DNA from: Promicromonospora umidemergens
GTDB lineage: Bacteria > Actinomycetota > Actinomycetes > Actinomycetales > Cellulomonadaceae
Reading direction: 5' to 3'
NCBI RefSeq assembly: GCF_024171995.1
Contig: NZ_JAMTCT010000020.1
Location: forward strand, 1-64,000
DNA: 64,000 nucleotides
The notes below the pieces were generated by a model that saw nothing but the letters and a program-made list of their open reading frames with translations, did not search any database and had not been told where the DNA came from. Of this stretch, positions 16,257-25,059 are shown piece by piece. Position 1 is the first letter of the stretch. Every line of letters starts with the position of its first letter. The position numbers were made by a program, and so were the translations under genes.

Positions 16257-18434
16257 TCAGCCGAGGGTCGTCGGCAGCTCCGGTCTCTCGCCGAGCACCT
16301 GCTCCGCGAGGAACGCCGACACCACCTGGTACCAGACCTTGGCGTTCTGCGGCGTGAGGATCCAGTGGTTCTCGTCCGGGAAGTACAGGAACCGGTGCAC
16401 GGTCTCGCCGTCGTCGGACGCCGGGAGGCCGGACTTGGTCAGCAGCTCGAACCACAGGCGCAGGCCCTCGCCGATCGGGACGCGATAGTCCTTGTCGCCG
16501 TGGATCACGAGCATCGGGGTCCGGATCTCGCCCACGGCCAGGTGCGGGCTGTTCTCGAGCGCCATCTCCGGCGTCATCTCGCGGGCCCAGTAGAAGCTCG
16601 CGTCGGTGGTGGGGCCGAACTGGTCCAGCGCCCACAGGCTCGCGTGGGTCACCACCGCCTTGAAGCGGTCCGTGTGGCCGGCCACCCAGTTGGCCATGTA
16701 GCCGCCGAACGAGCCGCCCATGGCCGCCGTCCGGGTCTCGTCGATCTCGGGCAGCGCCTCTGCGGCGTCGGTGATCGCCATGAGGTCGGTGAACGGCGCA
16801 CCGCCCCAGGCACCCCAGCCGCGCTGGACGAACTCCTGGCCGTACCCGGTCGACAGCGCCGGGTCGGGCAGCAGCACCGCGTATCCCTTGGCGACCATCA
16901 GCCACGGGTTCCAGCGCCAGCTCCAGGCGTTCCAGGAGCCGAGCGGGCCGCCGTGGATCCAGAGCAGGAGCGGCGCCTTGGCCTCGGGCCCTGCGTCGGC
17001 GGGCAGCGCCAGCCAGGCGCGCACGCGGGAACCGTCCTCCGCCGTGGTCTCGATCTCGGTGAGCCGGCCCGGCAGCGCGGGGGCCGGCACCGGCGAGCGC
17101 AGGAGGGTCGCCGCGAGCGGCGTCCGCCCCCCGGGCGCGCCGGAGGCGAGGAAGGCCGCCAGGTCGATCCGCACGGGCTCGGCCGGGGCCGCGTAGGAGG
17201 TGCGCAGCGCGAAGACCGTGGCACCGTCGGGCGTGACGGAGAGGTCGGAGAAGACCGCGTCGTCGGCGGTCAGCTTCTCGACGACGACGTCGCTGCCCGG
17301 CAGCGCCCCGGAGAACGTGAGCAGGAAGACCGGGCCGCGGCCGTCGTCGTCGGCCTGGACCAGGAGGCCGCCGCCGTCCGGGAGCCAGGTGGGACGGCCC
17401 GGCCAGCGGTCCCAGTCGTCGGCGAGGACCACGGGCTCCGCCGAGCCGTCGGTCGGCACGAGGGCCAGGCGGGTCACCGGGGCCTCGTCCGGGGACGAGA
17501 TGGACTCGGTCACGTAGGCGACCCAGGCGCCGTCGGGCGAGATGCGGGGGCCGGCGGCGTCGGCGTCCGGGTCGTCCACGAGCACCCGGCGGTCGCCCGT
17601 GTCCGTGTCGACGACGACGAGGGTGGTGCGGATGGCGGCGCCAGCGTCCGGCACGGCCCAGGTCGCCACGAGCGTGGTGCCGTCGGCGGACAGGTCCGCC
17701 GAGTGCTCCTCGAGGTGCCGGCCGGCGCCCGTGAGGTCGCGCAGATCGAGGTGCTTGCCCGACGACGGGGGCTCCCCATCCGGGATCTCGCCCTCGGCGA
17801 CCGGGTCACTGGGCAGTGGCGACGCCGGCTCGTCGGCGAGCGCCGCGAGGTCGCCCGCGAAGCGTCGGGTCTGGTCGGGCCCGAGGTCGTGGTCCCAGAG
17901 CCGGACGGGGTAGCCGGTGTGCAGGATCGCGGAGACCTTTTGGTCCTTGCGAGCCTTGCGCAGCTCGGTGTCCTGCGTCAGGTCCTTCGCAGAGGGCAGG
18001 ACGGCGGCGGCGACGCTCACGGTGTCGGCGTCGCGCGCGGTGAGTGCGCCGAAGACGCCGCCGGGCGGGACCGCGATCACACGGGCCTCACCGCCGTGCG
18101 CGGGCAGGAGCCAGAGGGCAGACGTCGGTTCGGTCGCCGAGCCTGCAGGGGCCCCGTCCGGGTCGGGCCGGGCCGAGGTGAACAGGAGGTCGCCGGAGCG
18201 GGTGAAGACGGCGGACGACTCGCCCTTCGTCGAGCGGGTGAGGCGCCGGGCGGGGGCCTCACCCGCAGGGTCCACCTCCCACAGCGCCGTGCGGTAGCCG
18301 GTGCGCTCGTCGTCGAGCGTCTGGACTCCTGCGACGAGGCGGGTGCCGTCCTGGCTGGCCGTGAGGCCGGTGAGGCGCGGGATCGCGACGTAGTGGTCGA
18401 GGTCGTGGAACGGGGTCTGCAGAGATTCGCTCAC
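16257..18434 (-). CDS. S9 family prolyl oligopeptidase-like peptidase
   Basis: A 725-residue acylaminoacyl/dipeptidyl-type peptidase: an N-terminal beta-propeller of about 450 residues gates a C-terminal alpha/beta hydrolase domain. The nucleophile is Ser575 in GGSFGGYMANW, the acid is in HGDKDYRVP (about Asp649) and the histidine is His690 in PDENHWIL. No signal peptide is present, so it probably degrades peptides in the cytoplasm. The GTG at 18434 (VSESLQTPFHDL) is chosen; the upstream 61 codons of the open frame are Arg/Pro-rich and overlap the neighbouring gene. Confidence 0.92.
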   Translation of the reverse strand: MSESLQTPFHDLDHYVAIPRLTGLTASQDGTRLVAGVQTLDDERTGYRTALWEVDPAGEAPARRLTRSTKGESSAVFTRSGDLLFTSARPDPDGAPAGSATEPTSALWLLPAHGGEARVIAVPPGGVFGALTARDADTVSVAAAVLPSAKDLTQDTELRKARKDQKVSAILHTGYPVRLWDHDLGPDQTRRFAGDLAALADEPASPLPSDPVAEGEIPDGEPPSSGKHLDLRDLTGAGRHLEEHSADLSADGTTLVATWAVPDAGAAIRTTLVVVDTDTGDRRVLVDDPDADAAGPRISPDGAWVAYVTESISSPDEAPVTRLALVPTDGSAEPVVLADDWDRWPGRPTWLPDGGGLLVQADDDGRGPVFLLTFSGALPGSDVVVEKLTADDAVFSDLSVTPDGATVFALRTSYAAPAEPVRIDLAAFLASGAPGGRTPLAATLLRSPVPAPALPGRLTEIETTAEDGSRVRAWLALPADAGPEAKAPLLLWIHGGPLGSWNAWSWRWNPWLMVAKGYAVLLPDPALSTGYGQEFVQRGWGAWGGAPFTDLMAITDAAEALPEIDETRTAAMGGSFGGYMANWVAGHTDRFKAVVTHASLWALDQFGPTTDASFYWAREMTPEMALENSPHLAVGEIRTPMLVIHGDKDYRVPIGEGLRLWFELLTKSGLPASDDGETVHRFLYFPDENHWILTPQNAKVWYQVVSAFLAEQVLGERPELPTTLG

Positions 18435-18471
18435 GGGGACACGTCTATCACGCCCACGACAAGGAGCGGGG

Positions 18472-20517
18472 TCAGGGGTCGGTGCGGTTTGCCCGGGCGG
18501 CCTTCTCGGCCAGCATCTCGTTGTAGGCCTCGAGCTCCGTGTCGCCGTCCCGTTCCGCCTTGCGGTCGGTCCGCTTGGCCTCGCGAGCGTCGGAGCGGGC
18601 CCAGGAGAACGCCACACCGACGGCCAGCAGCAGCGTCGGCAGCTCGCCGATGCCCCACGCGACGCCCCCGCCCTTCTGCTGGTCCTCGATGGCGCTCGGC
18701 CCCCATTCCCTGCCCATGAGGCCGAACCAGTCGGGCAGGAGGAGCGCGGTACCCGACATGAGCGTCACGCCGAAGAACGCGTGGAACGCCATGGTCGCGA
18801 ACAGCAGCACGAGCCGCAGGGGGTAGCTGGGCCGGGCGGGACCGGGGTCGATGCCGATCAAGGCGTTCGCGAAGAGGTACCCGACGAGCGTGAAGTGGGC
18901 GACCATCCACACGTGCCCCGCGTAGGTGGACATGGCGAACGAGAACAGGGGCGTGAAGTAGAAGACGATCATCCCGCCGGCGAACAGGACGGCGGCGACC
19001 ACGGGGTTCGCCATGAACCGGCCCACGGTGGAGTGCACGAGGACCAGCACCCACTCGCGCGGACCGCGTGAGCCGTCCTTGCGTGCCGGGACGGCCCGCA
19101 TGAGCAGGGTGACGGGCGCCGCAAGGACGAGGAACAGGGGCACCACCATCGCCAGGACCATGTGCTGCACCATGTGGGCGCTGAACAGGACGTGCCCGTA
19201 GGCGGCCGCGCCGCCGTTGGTGGCCCAGAAGAGGACCACCATGCCGAGACACCAGGAGACGGTGCGGCCGACGGGCCACCCGTCCCCCCGCTGCCGCAGC
19301 CGCAGCGTCCACCGCACGTAGACGAGCACAGCGGCCGCGCAGGCGAACGCGAGCAGGACGTCCCACTGGAACTCGGTGAGCCAGCGGAGCACCGTGGGCT
19401 CGGGCGGCAGGGGGTGACCGGTGACGAGCTCGGCCGGGGTGGGGTCGACGATCGCCTCGTCGGGCACGGGCGGTGCCGTGGAGCCGAGCGCGACCGCCAC
19501 GCCGGACACCGCGCCCATCACCCCGATCTCCACGGCGGCGAGCCGCCAGAACAGGCCGATCGCCGCGTTCCTGGTGGCGGTCCCCGCGGTGAGCCGGGCG
19601 ACGACGGTGCTGCGGTGCAGCCAGCCCAGGCCGCCCAGGACGATCAGCAGCACGACCTTGACCACCAGGAGGATCCCGTAGTCGGTGCTCAGCCCGTCCA
19701 GCGAGCCGATCCGGACCCACGCGCTGACCAGGCCCGAGATCGCCACGGCGACGAAGCACCAGAACGCGATCTCGGAGTAGCGCCGGATGATGTCGGCGGT
19801 GGCGGCGTGCCGGACGCCGACGAAGACGATGGCACCCAGCCCGCCGATCCAGAGGGCAGCGCCGCCGAGGTGCAGGAACAGCGCGGAGACCGCGACGTCG
19901 TGGCTGGCGGCGCCGGCGGCGTGGCCGGTAGAGGACTGCATGGCAAGGGCGGCCAGCGGCAGCGCGATGGTGCACAGTGCGCCTGCCTGGCCACGGACCA
20001 GCAGCGCGACGGCAGCCGTGACTGCAGCGATGATCACGATGGCCAGGTAGGTGCGCCCGACGGGGATGGTCGAGATGTACTCCATCAGCGCGGGGCCGAA
20101 GCCCTGTGCGTCCAGCGGCAGGTACGTGGACCACGAGAACCGCAGCACGAGCTGCACCAGCCCTGCGAGCGTCCAGAGGCCGGCGGAGACGCCGGCGACC
20201 CCGAGGGCCCGGTCGACGAGCGGCCCGCGGGGCAGCACGCAGGCCGCCAGCGCGAGGGAGCCGATGGTCACGGCGACGGACAGCTCGGTGACCACCGTCG
20301 CGACGGGCATGCCCCAGCGCACGAGGGCACCCGGGTCGGCGAAGTTGGCGAACGCGGTGAAGGCGCCCGAGAACGTGCCGGCCGCGAAGAGGGCTGCCAG
20401 CGCCACCAGGGCGGCGGCAGGCAGGGCGGCGGCGAGCCACGACGGGCTGGCCGGACCGCTCGCGGTGCTCGTCCGTGCGGTTCTGCTGGTGCTGTTCCGG
20501 GCGCCGGTCGGGGTCAC
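18472..20517 (-). CDS. CopD-CtaG fusion membrane protein (copper / cytochrome oxidase assembly)
   Basis: A membrane protein of about 680 residues. The N-terminal half resembles copper-resistance CopD (several helices with GHAAG, SALFLHLGGAALWIGG). The C-terminal half is a caa3-type CtaG cytochrome oxidase assembly domain (EFQWDVLLAFACAA, HVLFSAHMVQHMVLAMVVP, FYFTPLFSFAM, AFHAFFGVTLM), with histidines likely to bind copper. Such fusions are known in actinobacteria and supply copper for cytochrome oxidase maturation. The start is uncertain: the GTG at 20517 (VTPTGARN) has no strong ribosome site. A charged tail of about 45 residues is cytoplasmic. Confidence 0.9.
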   Translation of the reverse strand: MTPTGARNSTSRTARTSTASGPASPSWLAAALPAAALVALAALFAAGTFSGAFTAFANFADPGALVRWGMPVATVVTELSVAVTIGSLALAACVLPRGPLVDRALGVAGVSAGLWTLAGLVQLVLRFSWSTYLPLDAQGFGPALMEYISTIPVGRTYLAIVIIAAVTAAVALLVRGQAGALCTIALPLAALAMQSSTGHAAGAASHDVAVSALFLHLGGAALWIGGLGAIVFVGVRHAATADIIRRYSEIAFWCFVAVAISGLVSAWVRIGSLDGLSTDYGILLVVKVVLLIVLGGLGWLHRSTVVARLTAGTATRNAAIGLFWRLAAVEIGVMGAVSGVAVALGSTAPPVPDEAIVDPTPAELVTGHPLPPEPTVLRWLTEFQWDVLLAFACAAAVLVYVRWTLRLRQRGDGWPVGRTVSWCLGMVVLFWATNGGAAAYGHVLFSAHMVQHMVLAMVVPLFLVLAAPVTLLMRAVPARKDGSRGPREWVLVLVHSTVGRFMANPVVAAVLFAGGMIVFYFTPLFSFAMSTYAGHVWMVAHFTLVGYLFANALIGIDPGPARPSYPLRLVLLFATMAFHAFFGVTLMSGTALLLPDWFGLMGREWGPSAIEDQQKGGGVAWGIGELPTLLLAVGVAFSWARSDAREAKRTDRKAERDGDTELEAYNEMLAEKAARANRTDP

Positions 20518-20638
20518 ACCGTCCAGCCTAGGCGGGCTCCGAAGCGGCACTGACCGTCCGCTGGTGTCCGGTTGACCACTCTGCAAGCACCTCGGTAACG
20601 GGCATTTCGACGAAGTCGAGGAAAAGTTCGGCCCGAAT

Positions 20639-20875
20639 ATGAACCAAACCCAACCCTTCGACCCTCTTCTGCGTTGTGACCAGTGTGGACCTCGCGAACA
20701 TCATCACCGAGACCGACGACTCCGTGCCGTGCTCGGACCAGCCCGAGCTCTGGTTCGCGGAACATCCCGCGGACCTGGAGGAGGCGAAGCGCGCATGCGC
20801 CGTCTGCCCGCTCAAGGCACAGTGCCTCGCGGGCGCCCTCGCGCGCCGCGAGCCGTGGGGCGTCTGGGGCGGTGA
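20639..20875 (+). other. Upstream ORF overlapping whiB7 start
   Basis: An ATG at 20639 opens a frame (MNQTQPFDPLLRCDQCGPRE ...) that runs 78 codons across the whiB7 start in another frame. A GAGGAAAAG stretch lies about 15 bases upstream. The whiB7 GTG itself has no ribosome site. The distal part is a shadow of whiB7 coding sequence, so only the first codons could matter, as a regulatory upstream ORF. Confidence 0.35.
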
Positions 20876-20957
20876 GATCGTCGTGGACGGCACCGTGCGG
20901 AGCCGCAAGCGCCGTCGCGGTCGGCCGCGGTCCATCGGGGGCATGCGCGTGGCGTGA
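20676..20957 (+). CDS. whiB7: WhiB7-type redox-sensing transcription factor
   Basis: A 93-residue WhiB protein. The iron-sulphur cluster cysteines are Cys19, Cys41, Cys44 and Cys50 (VPCSDQPELWF, RACAVCPLKAQC). They are followed by EPWGVWGGE, which contacts the sigma factor, and by KRRRGRPRS, an AT-hook near residues 78-87. The combination with an AT-hook is diagnostic of WhiB7, the activator of intrinsic antibiotic resistance genes. Length matches mycobacterial WhiB7 (about 92 residues). The GTG at 20676 has no Shine-Dalgarno sequence, and the next in-frame GTG is at 20685. An overlapping upstream ORF may control it; whiB7 genes are known for upstream-ORF regulation. Confidence 0.88.
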   Translation: MTSVDLANIITETDDSVPCSDQPELWFAEHPADLEEAKRACAVCPLKAQCLAGALARREPWGVWGGEIVVDGTVRSRKRRRGRPRSIGGMRVA

Positions 20958-20987
20958 GCCGCGTGCCCCACGAGGCGTTGCCCGAGG

Positions 20988-21013
20988 CACGGCGACCGGC
21001 TCCGGTCGCCGTG
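20988..21013. terminator. Hairpin downstream of whiB7
   Basis: CACGGCGACCGG (20988-20999) is followed two bases later by its exact reverse complement (21002-21013). Position 30 bases after the whiB7 stop fits a terminator. Confidence 0.7.
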
Positions 21014-21023
21014 AGACGCCGGA

Positions 21024-21078
21024 GCAGTGCGCTCTCCGCACCGAGGATCTCCCAGACGGATCCGGACGAGCGCACTGC
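21024..21078. repeat. Long-loop inverted repeat
   Basis: GCAGTGCGCTC (21024-21034) and GAGCGCACTGC (21068-21078) are exact reverse complements 33 bases apart. It sits between two strong hairpins in the gap between convergent whiB7 and the E2 gene. Confidence 0.6.
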
Positions 21079-21094
21079 CCCGGTAGCAGGACAG

Positions 21095-21134
21095 GTCAGG
21101 CCCCCAGGTCACCGAGGTGACCTGGGGGCCTGAC
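21095..21134. terminator. Near-perfect 40-base palindrome, bidirectional terminator
   Basis: A 19-base arm (21095-21113, beginning GTCAGGCCCCC) is matched exactly by 21116-21134 with a two-base spacer. It ends 10 bases before the stop of the leftward E2 gene and faces the rightward whiB7 gene, so it can terminate both. Confidence 0.85.
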
Positions 21135-21144
21135 ACGTTCTGCA

Positions 21145-22671
21145 TCAGCCCCAGACGAGGCCGTGCGCCGGCTCTTCGAGCACGCGCGCGACGTCCTTGA
21201 TGAACCTCGCACCCAGCTCGCCGTCGGCCAGCCTGTGGTCGAAGCTGAAGCTCAGCTGCGTGACCCACCGCGGCTTCACCTTGCCCTTGTGCACCCAGGG
21301 CTGCTTGCGGATCGCGCCGAAGGCGAGTATCCCCGCCTCTCCCGGGTTGAGGATGGGCGTACCCGTGTCGATGCCGAAGACGCCCAGGTTGGTGATCGTG
21401 ATGGTGCCGTCGGACATGTCCGTGACGGACGTGCGCCCGGCCCGTGCGGTCGCCGTCAGCCCGGCGAGCGCCTTCGCGAGGCCGAGCAGGTCGAGCGTGT
21501 GCGCGTCCTTGATGTTCGGCACCACGAGCCCCCGGGGCGTCGCCGCGGCGATGCCAAGGTTCACGTAGTGCTTGTAGACGATCTCCTGCGCCGCGTCGTC
21601 CCACGAGGCGTTGATCTGCGGGTGCCGCTTCACCGCGAGCAGGATCGCCTTGGCTGCGATGAGCAGCGGCGTCACCTTGACGTCCGCGAAGTCGCGGTCC
21701 TCCCTGAGGTTCGCCACGAGCTTCATCGTCTTGGTGACGTCCACGGAGTGCAGCACGGTCACGTGCGGTGCCGTGAACGCGCTGGCCACCATGGCCTCGG
21801 CGGTGCGCTTGCGCACCGACCGCACCGGGACGCGCGTCTGGCGCCCGTCCGGCGAGACCACGCCCGAGGCGAGCCACGGCTCGTCGTCCGGGTAGTGGGT
21901 CAGCGTCCGCACCGACGAGCGCTCGGCGTGGGAGACCACGTCCTCGCGCGTCACGATGCCGCCAGGACCCGACGCGTGCACACCCGCCAGGTCCACTCCC
22001 AGGTCCTTGGCGAGCTTGCGGACCGGCGGCTTCGCCAGTACGCGAGCCCGCGCGGCCGTGGTGGTACCGGTGTCCGACGCCGGGGCGGCGGCCGGGGCAG
22101 GCGCCTGGGCGGGTGCTGCGGGGGCCTTGGTGGCGACTGCCGTGGCAGCGGCCCCGCCGGACCCGGCAGGCCCGACAGACCCGGCCGCCGGAGCAGGCTC
22201 GGCCACCGGTACGGTCGGAGCCGACGTCGGCGCGGCAGCCGAGGCCACCTGGTGCCGCCGACGCCGTCCGCTCGCCTTCGCCTCAGCCGTGCCGTAGCCG
22301 ACGAGCACCGACCCGGAGCTCTCGTCCTGAGCGCCCTCTGCGGGGGCACCGCCGGAACCGGCGTCCGGACCTGCCGCCGAGGCGGTGCCGTTCGGGGTCG
22401 ACCCGGCCGGACCACCGGCGCCGTCGGACACGGTGATCTCGATGATCGGGGTGCCGACGTCGACGGTGGTGCCCGCCTGGACGAGCAGGGCGGCGACCGT
22501 CCCGGTCCACGGTGACGGCAGGTCGACGAGCGACTTAGCGGTCTCGATCTCGACGATCGTCTGGTTCACCTCGACCGTGTCGCCGACGGCGACCTGCCAC
22601 TCGACGATCTCGGCCTCGGTGAGGCCCTCTCCGACGTCTGGGAGCGGGAACCTCTGGTTCTTCAAGCTCAC
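21145..22671 (-). CDS. Branched-chain 2-oxoacid dehydrogenase E2 (dihydrolipoamide acyltransferase)
   Basis: The acyltransferase core of a 2-oxoacid dehydrogenase complex, about 508 residues. It has one lipoyl domain (PDVGEGLTEAEIVEW; lipoylated lysine in EIETAKSLVDLPSPW), an Ala/Pro-rich linker, a peripheral-subunit-binding domain (AKPPVRKLAKDLGVDLAGV) and a catalytic domain ending with SFSFDHRLADGE, whose His and Asp are the active residues. The actinobacterial alpha2beta2 E1 partners upstream point to branched-chain rather than pyruvate substrates. E3 is not in the window. The in-frame start appears to be the GTG at 22671, which has no ribosome site; an 11-base tandem duplication there displaces a better ATG at 22719-22721 out of frame. 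Confidence 0.93.
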   Translation of the reverse strand: MSLKNQRFPLPDVGEGLTEAEIVEWQVAVGDTVEVNQTIVEIETAKSLVDLPSPWTGTVAALLVQAGTTVDVGTPIIEITVSDGAGGPAGSTPNGTASAAGPDAGSGGAPAEGAQDESSGSVLVGYGTAEAKASGRRRRHQVASAAAPTSAPTVPVAEPAPAAGSVGPAGSGGAAATAVATKAPAAPAQAPAPAAAPASDTGTTTAARARVLAKPPVRKLAKDLGVDLAGVHASGPGGIVTREDVVSHAERSSVRTLTHYPDDEPWLASGVVSPDGRQTRVPVRSVRKRTAEAMVASAFTAPHVTVLHSVDVTKTMKLVANLREDRDFADVKVTPLLIAAKAILLAVKRHPQINASWDDAAQEIVYKHYVNLGIAAATPRGLVVPNIKDAHTLDLLGLAKALAGLTATARAGRTSVTDMSDGTITITNLGVFGIDTGTPILNPGEAGILAFGAIRKQPWVHKGKVKPRWVTQLSFSFDHRLADGELGARFIKDVARVLEEPAHGLVWG

Positions 22672-22689
22672 TCTCGGCTCACTCTCGGC
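22668..22689. repeat. 11-base tandem duplication at the E2 start
   Basis: TCACTCTCGGC occurs twice head-to-tail (22668-22678, 22679-22689); the E2 GTG start lies in the first copy. On the gene strand an ATG at 22721 opens MNEPRTSCTDQPRVSRE and stops at a TGA overlapping that GTG. Removing one copy would join the same ATG in frame to the E2 sequence (...QPRVSLKNQRF). Confidence 0.85.
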
Positions 22690-22735
22690 TGATCCGTACA
22701 ACTCGTCCGTGGCTCGTTCATTCGTCGCTCGCGGC

Positions 22736-23779
22736 TCAGTGCGCGAAGGCACGGTCGACGGCGTCGAGCACGCGATCCACGCTCGGCAGGTACTCGTGCT
22801 CGTGCTTCGCCACCGGGTACGGGGTGTGGAAGCCACCCACGCGGAGCACGGGCGCCTCGAGAGCGTAGAAGCACTCCTCGGTGACCCGAGCCGCGATCTC
22901 TGCGCCGGCCCCGAAGAACACGGGCGCCTCGTGGATCACGATGCAGCGCCCGGTCTTGCGGACGCTCGCCACCACGGCGGCGGTGTCGATCGGCGAGATG
23001 GCGCGCAGGTCGAGCACCTCCGCGGAGCGGCCCTCCTCTGCGAGCGCGTCGGCGGTCTTGATCGCGGTCGCGACGGACGGCCCGTACGCGACGAGCGTGA
23101 CGTCGGTGCCCTGGCGGACCACGTGTGCCGCGTTGAGCGTGTCCGTGCCGATGGCCGTGTCCAGGTCGACCGAGCCCTTGCCCCAGTAGCGGCTCTTCGG
23201 CTCGAAGTACAGCACCGGGTCCGGGGAGGCGATGGCCTCCTGGATCATCGTGTAGGCGTCCTGCGGGTTGCTCGGCGAGACCACGCGCAGGCCCGCGGTG
23301 TGCGCGAACAGCGCCTCCGGGCTCTCCCCGTGGTGCTCGACGCCGCCGATGCCGCCGCCGTACGGGACGCGGATCACGACGGGCATCTGGATCGCGCCGC
23401 GCGTGCGGTTGTGGATCTTGGAGAGCTGGGTGGTGATCTGGTTGAACGCCGGGAAGATGAACCCGTCGAACTGGATCTCGCAGACCGGCCGGTAACCGCG
23501 CATGGCCAGGCCGATGGCGGTGCCGACGATGCCGGACTCCGCCAGCGGCGTGTCCACCACCCGCTGCTCGCCGAACTCCGCCTGGAGGCCGTCGGTCACG
23601 CGGAAGACGCCGCCCAGCGGGCCGATGTCCTCACCCATGAGCATGACCTTGTCGTCATGCCGCATCGCGGCACGCATGCCCTCGTTGATGGCCTTGCCGA
23701 GCGTGAGCGTCTTGGTGCCGGACGCCGCGTCGGGGGCGTCGCTGGATGTGGTGTGCGTACGTTCCGCCATGGTTGTCAT
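22736..23779 (-). CDS. Branched-chain 2-oxoacid dehydrogenase E1 beta subunit
   Basis: The beta subunit of the thiamine-diphosphate-dependent E1 component, 347 residues, full length for the family. Typical segments are VMLMGEDIGPLGGVFRVT (TPP-contacting glutamate), FGEQRVVDTPLAESGIVG, RVPYGGGIGGVEHHGESPE (catalytic histidine region) and PDPVLYFEPKSRYW. It works with the alpha subunit to decarboxylate branched-chain 2-oxoacids and reductively acylate the E2 lipoyl group. Its ATG overlaps the alpha-subunit stop by four bases (ATGA), so the two are translationally coupled. Confidence 0.94.
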   Translation of the reverse strand: MTTMAERTHTTSSDAPDAASGTKTLTLGKAINEGMRAAMRHDDKVMLMGEDIGPLGGVFRVTDGLQAEFGEQRVVDTPLAESGIVGTAIGLAMRGYRPVCEIQFDGFIFPAFNQITTQLSKIHNRTRGAIQMPVVIRVPYGGGIGGVEHHGESPEALFAHTAGLRVVSPSNPQDAYTMIQEAIASPDPVLYFEPKSRYWGKGSVDLDTAIGTDTLNAAHVVRQGTDVTLVAYGPSVATAIKTADALAEEGRSAEVLDLRAISPIDTAAVVASVRKTGRCIVIHEAPVFFGAGAEIAARVTEECFYALEAPVLRVGGFHTPYPVAKHEHEYLPSVDRVLDAVDRAFAH

Positions 23780-24945
23780 CGTGCGCCTCCCTGCGCTGAG
23801 TCCGCGATCGCATACTGCGAGGCCGGCGGGTCACCGGCGTCGTAGGCCTCGTACCAGGCACGTTCGGCGGCGACGACGCCGTGGGGCGTCGCGTACACGT
23901 CGTCGAACGTGCTCTCAACGGCCGAGCCGCCGTCGAGGGCACGGACACCGGTGCGCAGCGCTGCGCCCAGCTCGTCACCCTCTGCCTTGATCTCGGCCTC
24001 GAAGTCCTCGTCGAGCGCGTTCTCTGCCCGCAGCAGCGCGGCGAGGCGGTCGATCGGGTCACGACGTCGCCACTGCTCCTCCTCGTCGGAGGTGCGGTAC
24101 CTGGTCGGGTCGTCCGACGTCGTGTGGGCGCCCATGCGGTAGGTGAACGCCTCGATGAAGCTGGGGCCCTTGCCCAGACGGGCCCGCTCGAGCGCCTCCT
24201 GCGTCGCGGCGTACACGGCGAGGACGTCGTTGCCGTCCACCCGCAGGCTGGGCAGCCCGAAGGCCTCACCCCGCTTGTACAGCGGGGTCTTCGCCTGCCG
24301 GGTGGTCGGCTCGGAGATGGCCCACTGGTTGTTCTGCAGGAAGAACACGACCGGCGCCTCGTTCACCGCGGCGAAGACCATGGACTCGTTGACGTCGCCC
24401 TGCGAGGTGGCGCCGTCGCCGAAGTAGGTGATCACCGCGGTGCCGTCGTGCTTGTCGTGCGGGGTGCCGTCACGCTGGACGCCCATGGCGTAACCGGTGG
24501 CGTGCAGGGTGTGCGCGCCGATGACGATGGTGTAGACGGCCGTGTTGCTCTCGTTCGGGTTCCATCCACCGTGGTCGGAACCGCGGAAGAACCGCAGCCG
24601 ATCGACAGGGTCCAGACCTCGGACCTGCAGGACACCGTGCTCCCGGTACGACGGGAAGACGTAGTCCTGCGGTCGCAGGGCGTGGGCGCTGCCGACCTGC
24701 GCGGCCTCCTGGCCACGAGCCGGCGCGAACAGGGCGAGCTCGCCCTGTCGCTGGAGCGAGGTTGCCTCGTCGTCGAAACGGCGAGTGAGGACCATGTCGC
24801 GGTACATGCCACGGAGGTCTTCCGCGGTCAGGGCAGCGGCTCGGTCACGGTACCCCTTGGTGCCGCGCGTCGTGACGCGGTTCCCTTGGGGATCGAGTAG
24901 CTGCAACGTCGGGATCGCCTCGTTGGAGCCGTTGGTCGTAGTCAC
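23776..24945 (-). CDS. Branched-chain 2-oxoacid dehydrogenase E1 alpha subunit
   Basis: The alpha subunit of E1, 389 residues. The TPP-binding motif GDGATSQGDVNESMVFAA is followed by FFLQNNQWAIS; the phosphorylation-loop-like region YRMGAHTTSDDPTRYR is also conserved. First gene of the operon. A GAAGGAGGAAG ribosome site precedes the ATG at 24945. A triple palindrome array at 25060-25103, about 115 bases upstream of the start, is the likely control site. The product is the entry point for leucine, isoleucine and valine breakdown or branched fatty acid starter supply. Confidence 0.94.
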   Translation of the reverse strand: MTTTNGSNEAIPTLQLLDPQGNRVTTRGTKGYRDRAAALTAEDLRGMYRDMVLTRRFDDEATSLQRQGELALFAPARGQEAAQVGSAHALRPQDYVFPSYREHGVLQVRGLDPVDRLRFFRGSDHGGWNPNESNTAVYTIVIGAHTLHATGYAMGVQRDGTPHDKHDGTAVITYFGDGATSQGDVNESMVFAAVNEAPVVFFLQNNQWAISEPTTRQAKTPLYKRGEAFGLPSLRVDGNDVLAVYAATQEALERARLGKGPSFIEAFTYRMGAHTTSDDPTRYRTSDEEEQWRRRDPIDRLAALLRAENALDEDFEAEIKAEGDELGAALRTGVRALDGGSAVESTFDDVYATPHGVVAAERAWYEAYDAGDPPASQYAIADSAQGGAR

Positions 24946-25059
24946 GCTTCCTCCTTCAACTGCGGACGCGAGCGCCCGCTGTTGCGGAGACGCCCGGCCC
25001 GTTCCGGGGACCTTTCCATCCTGGCACGGGTCCAGCCGGAAATTTAGCCGATCCGCAAC

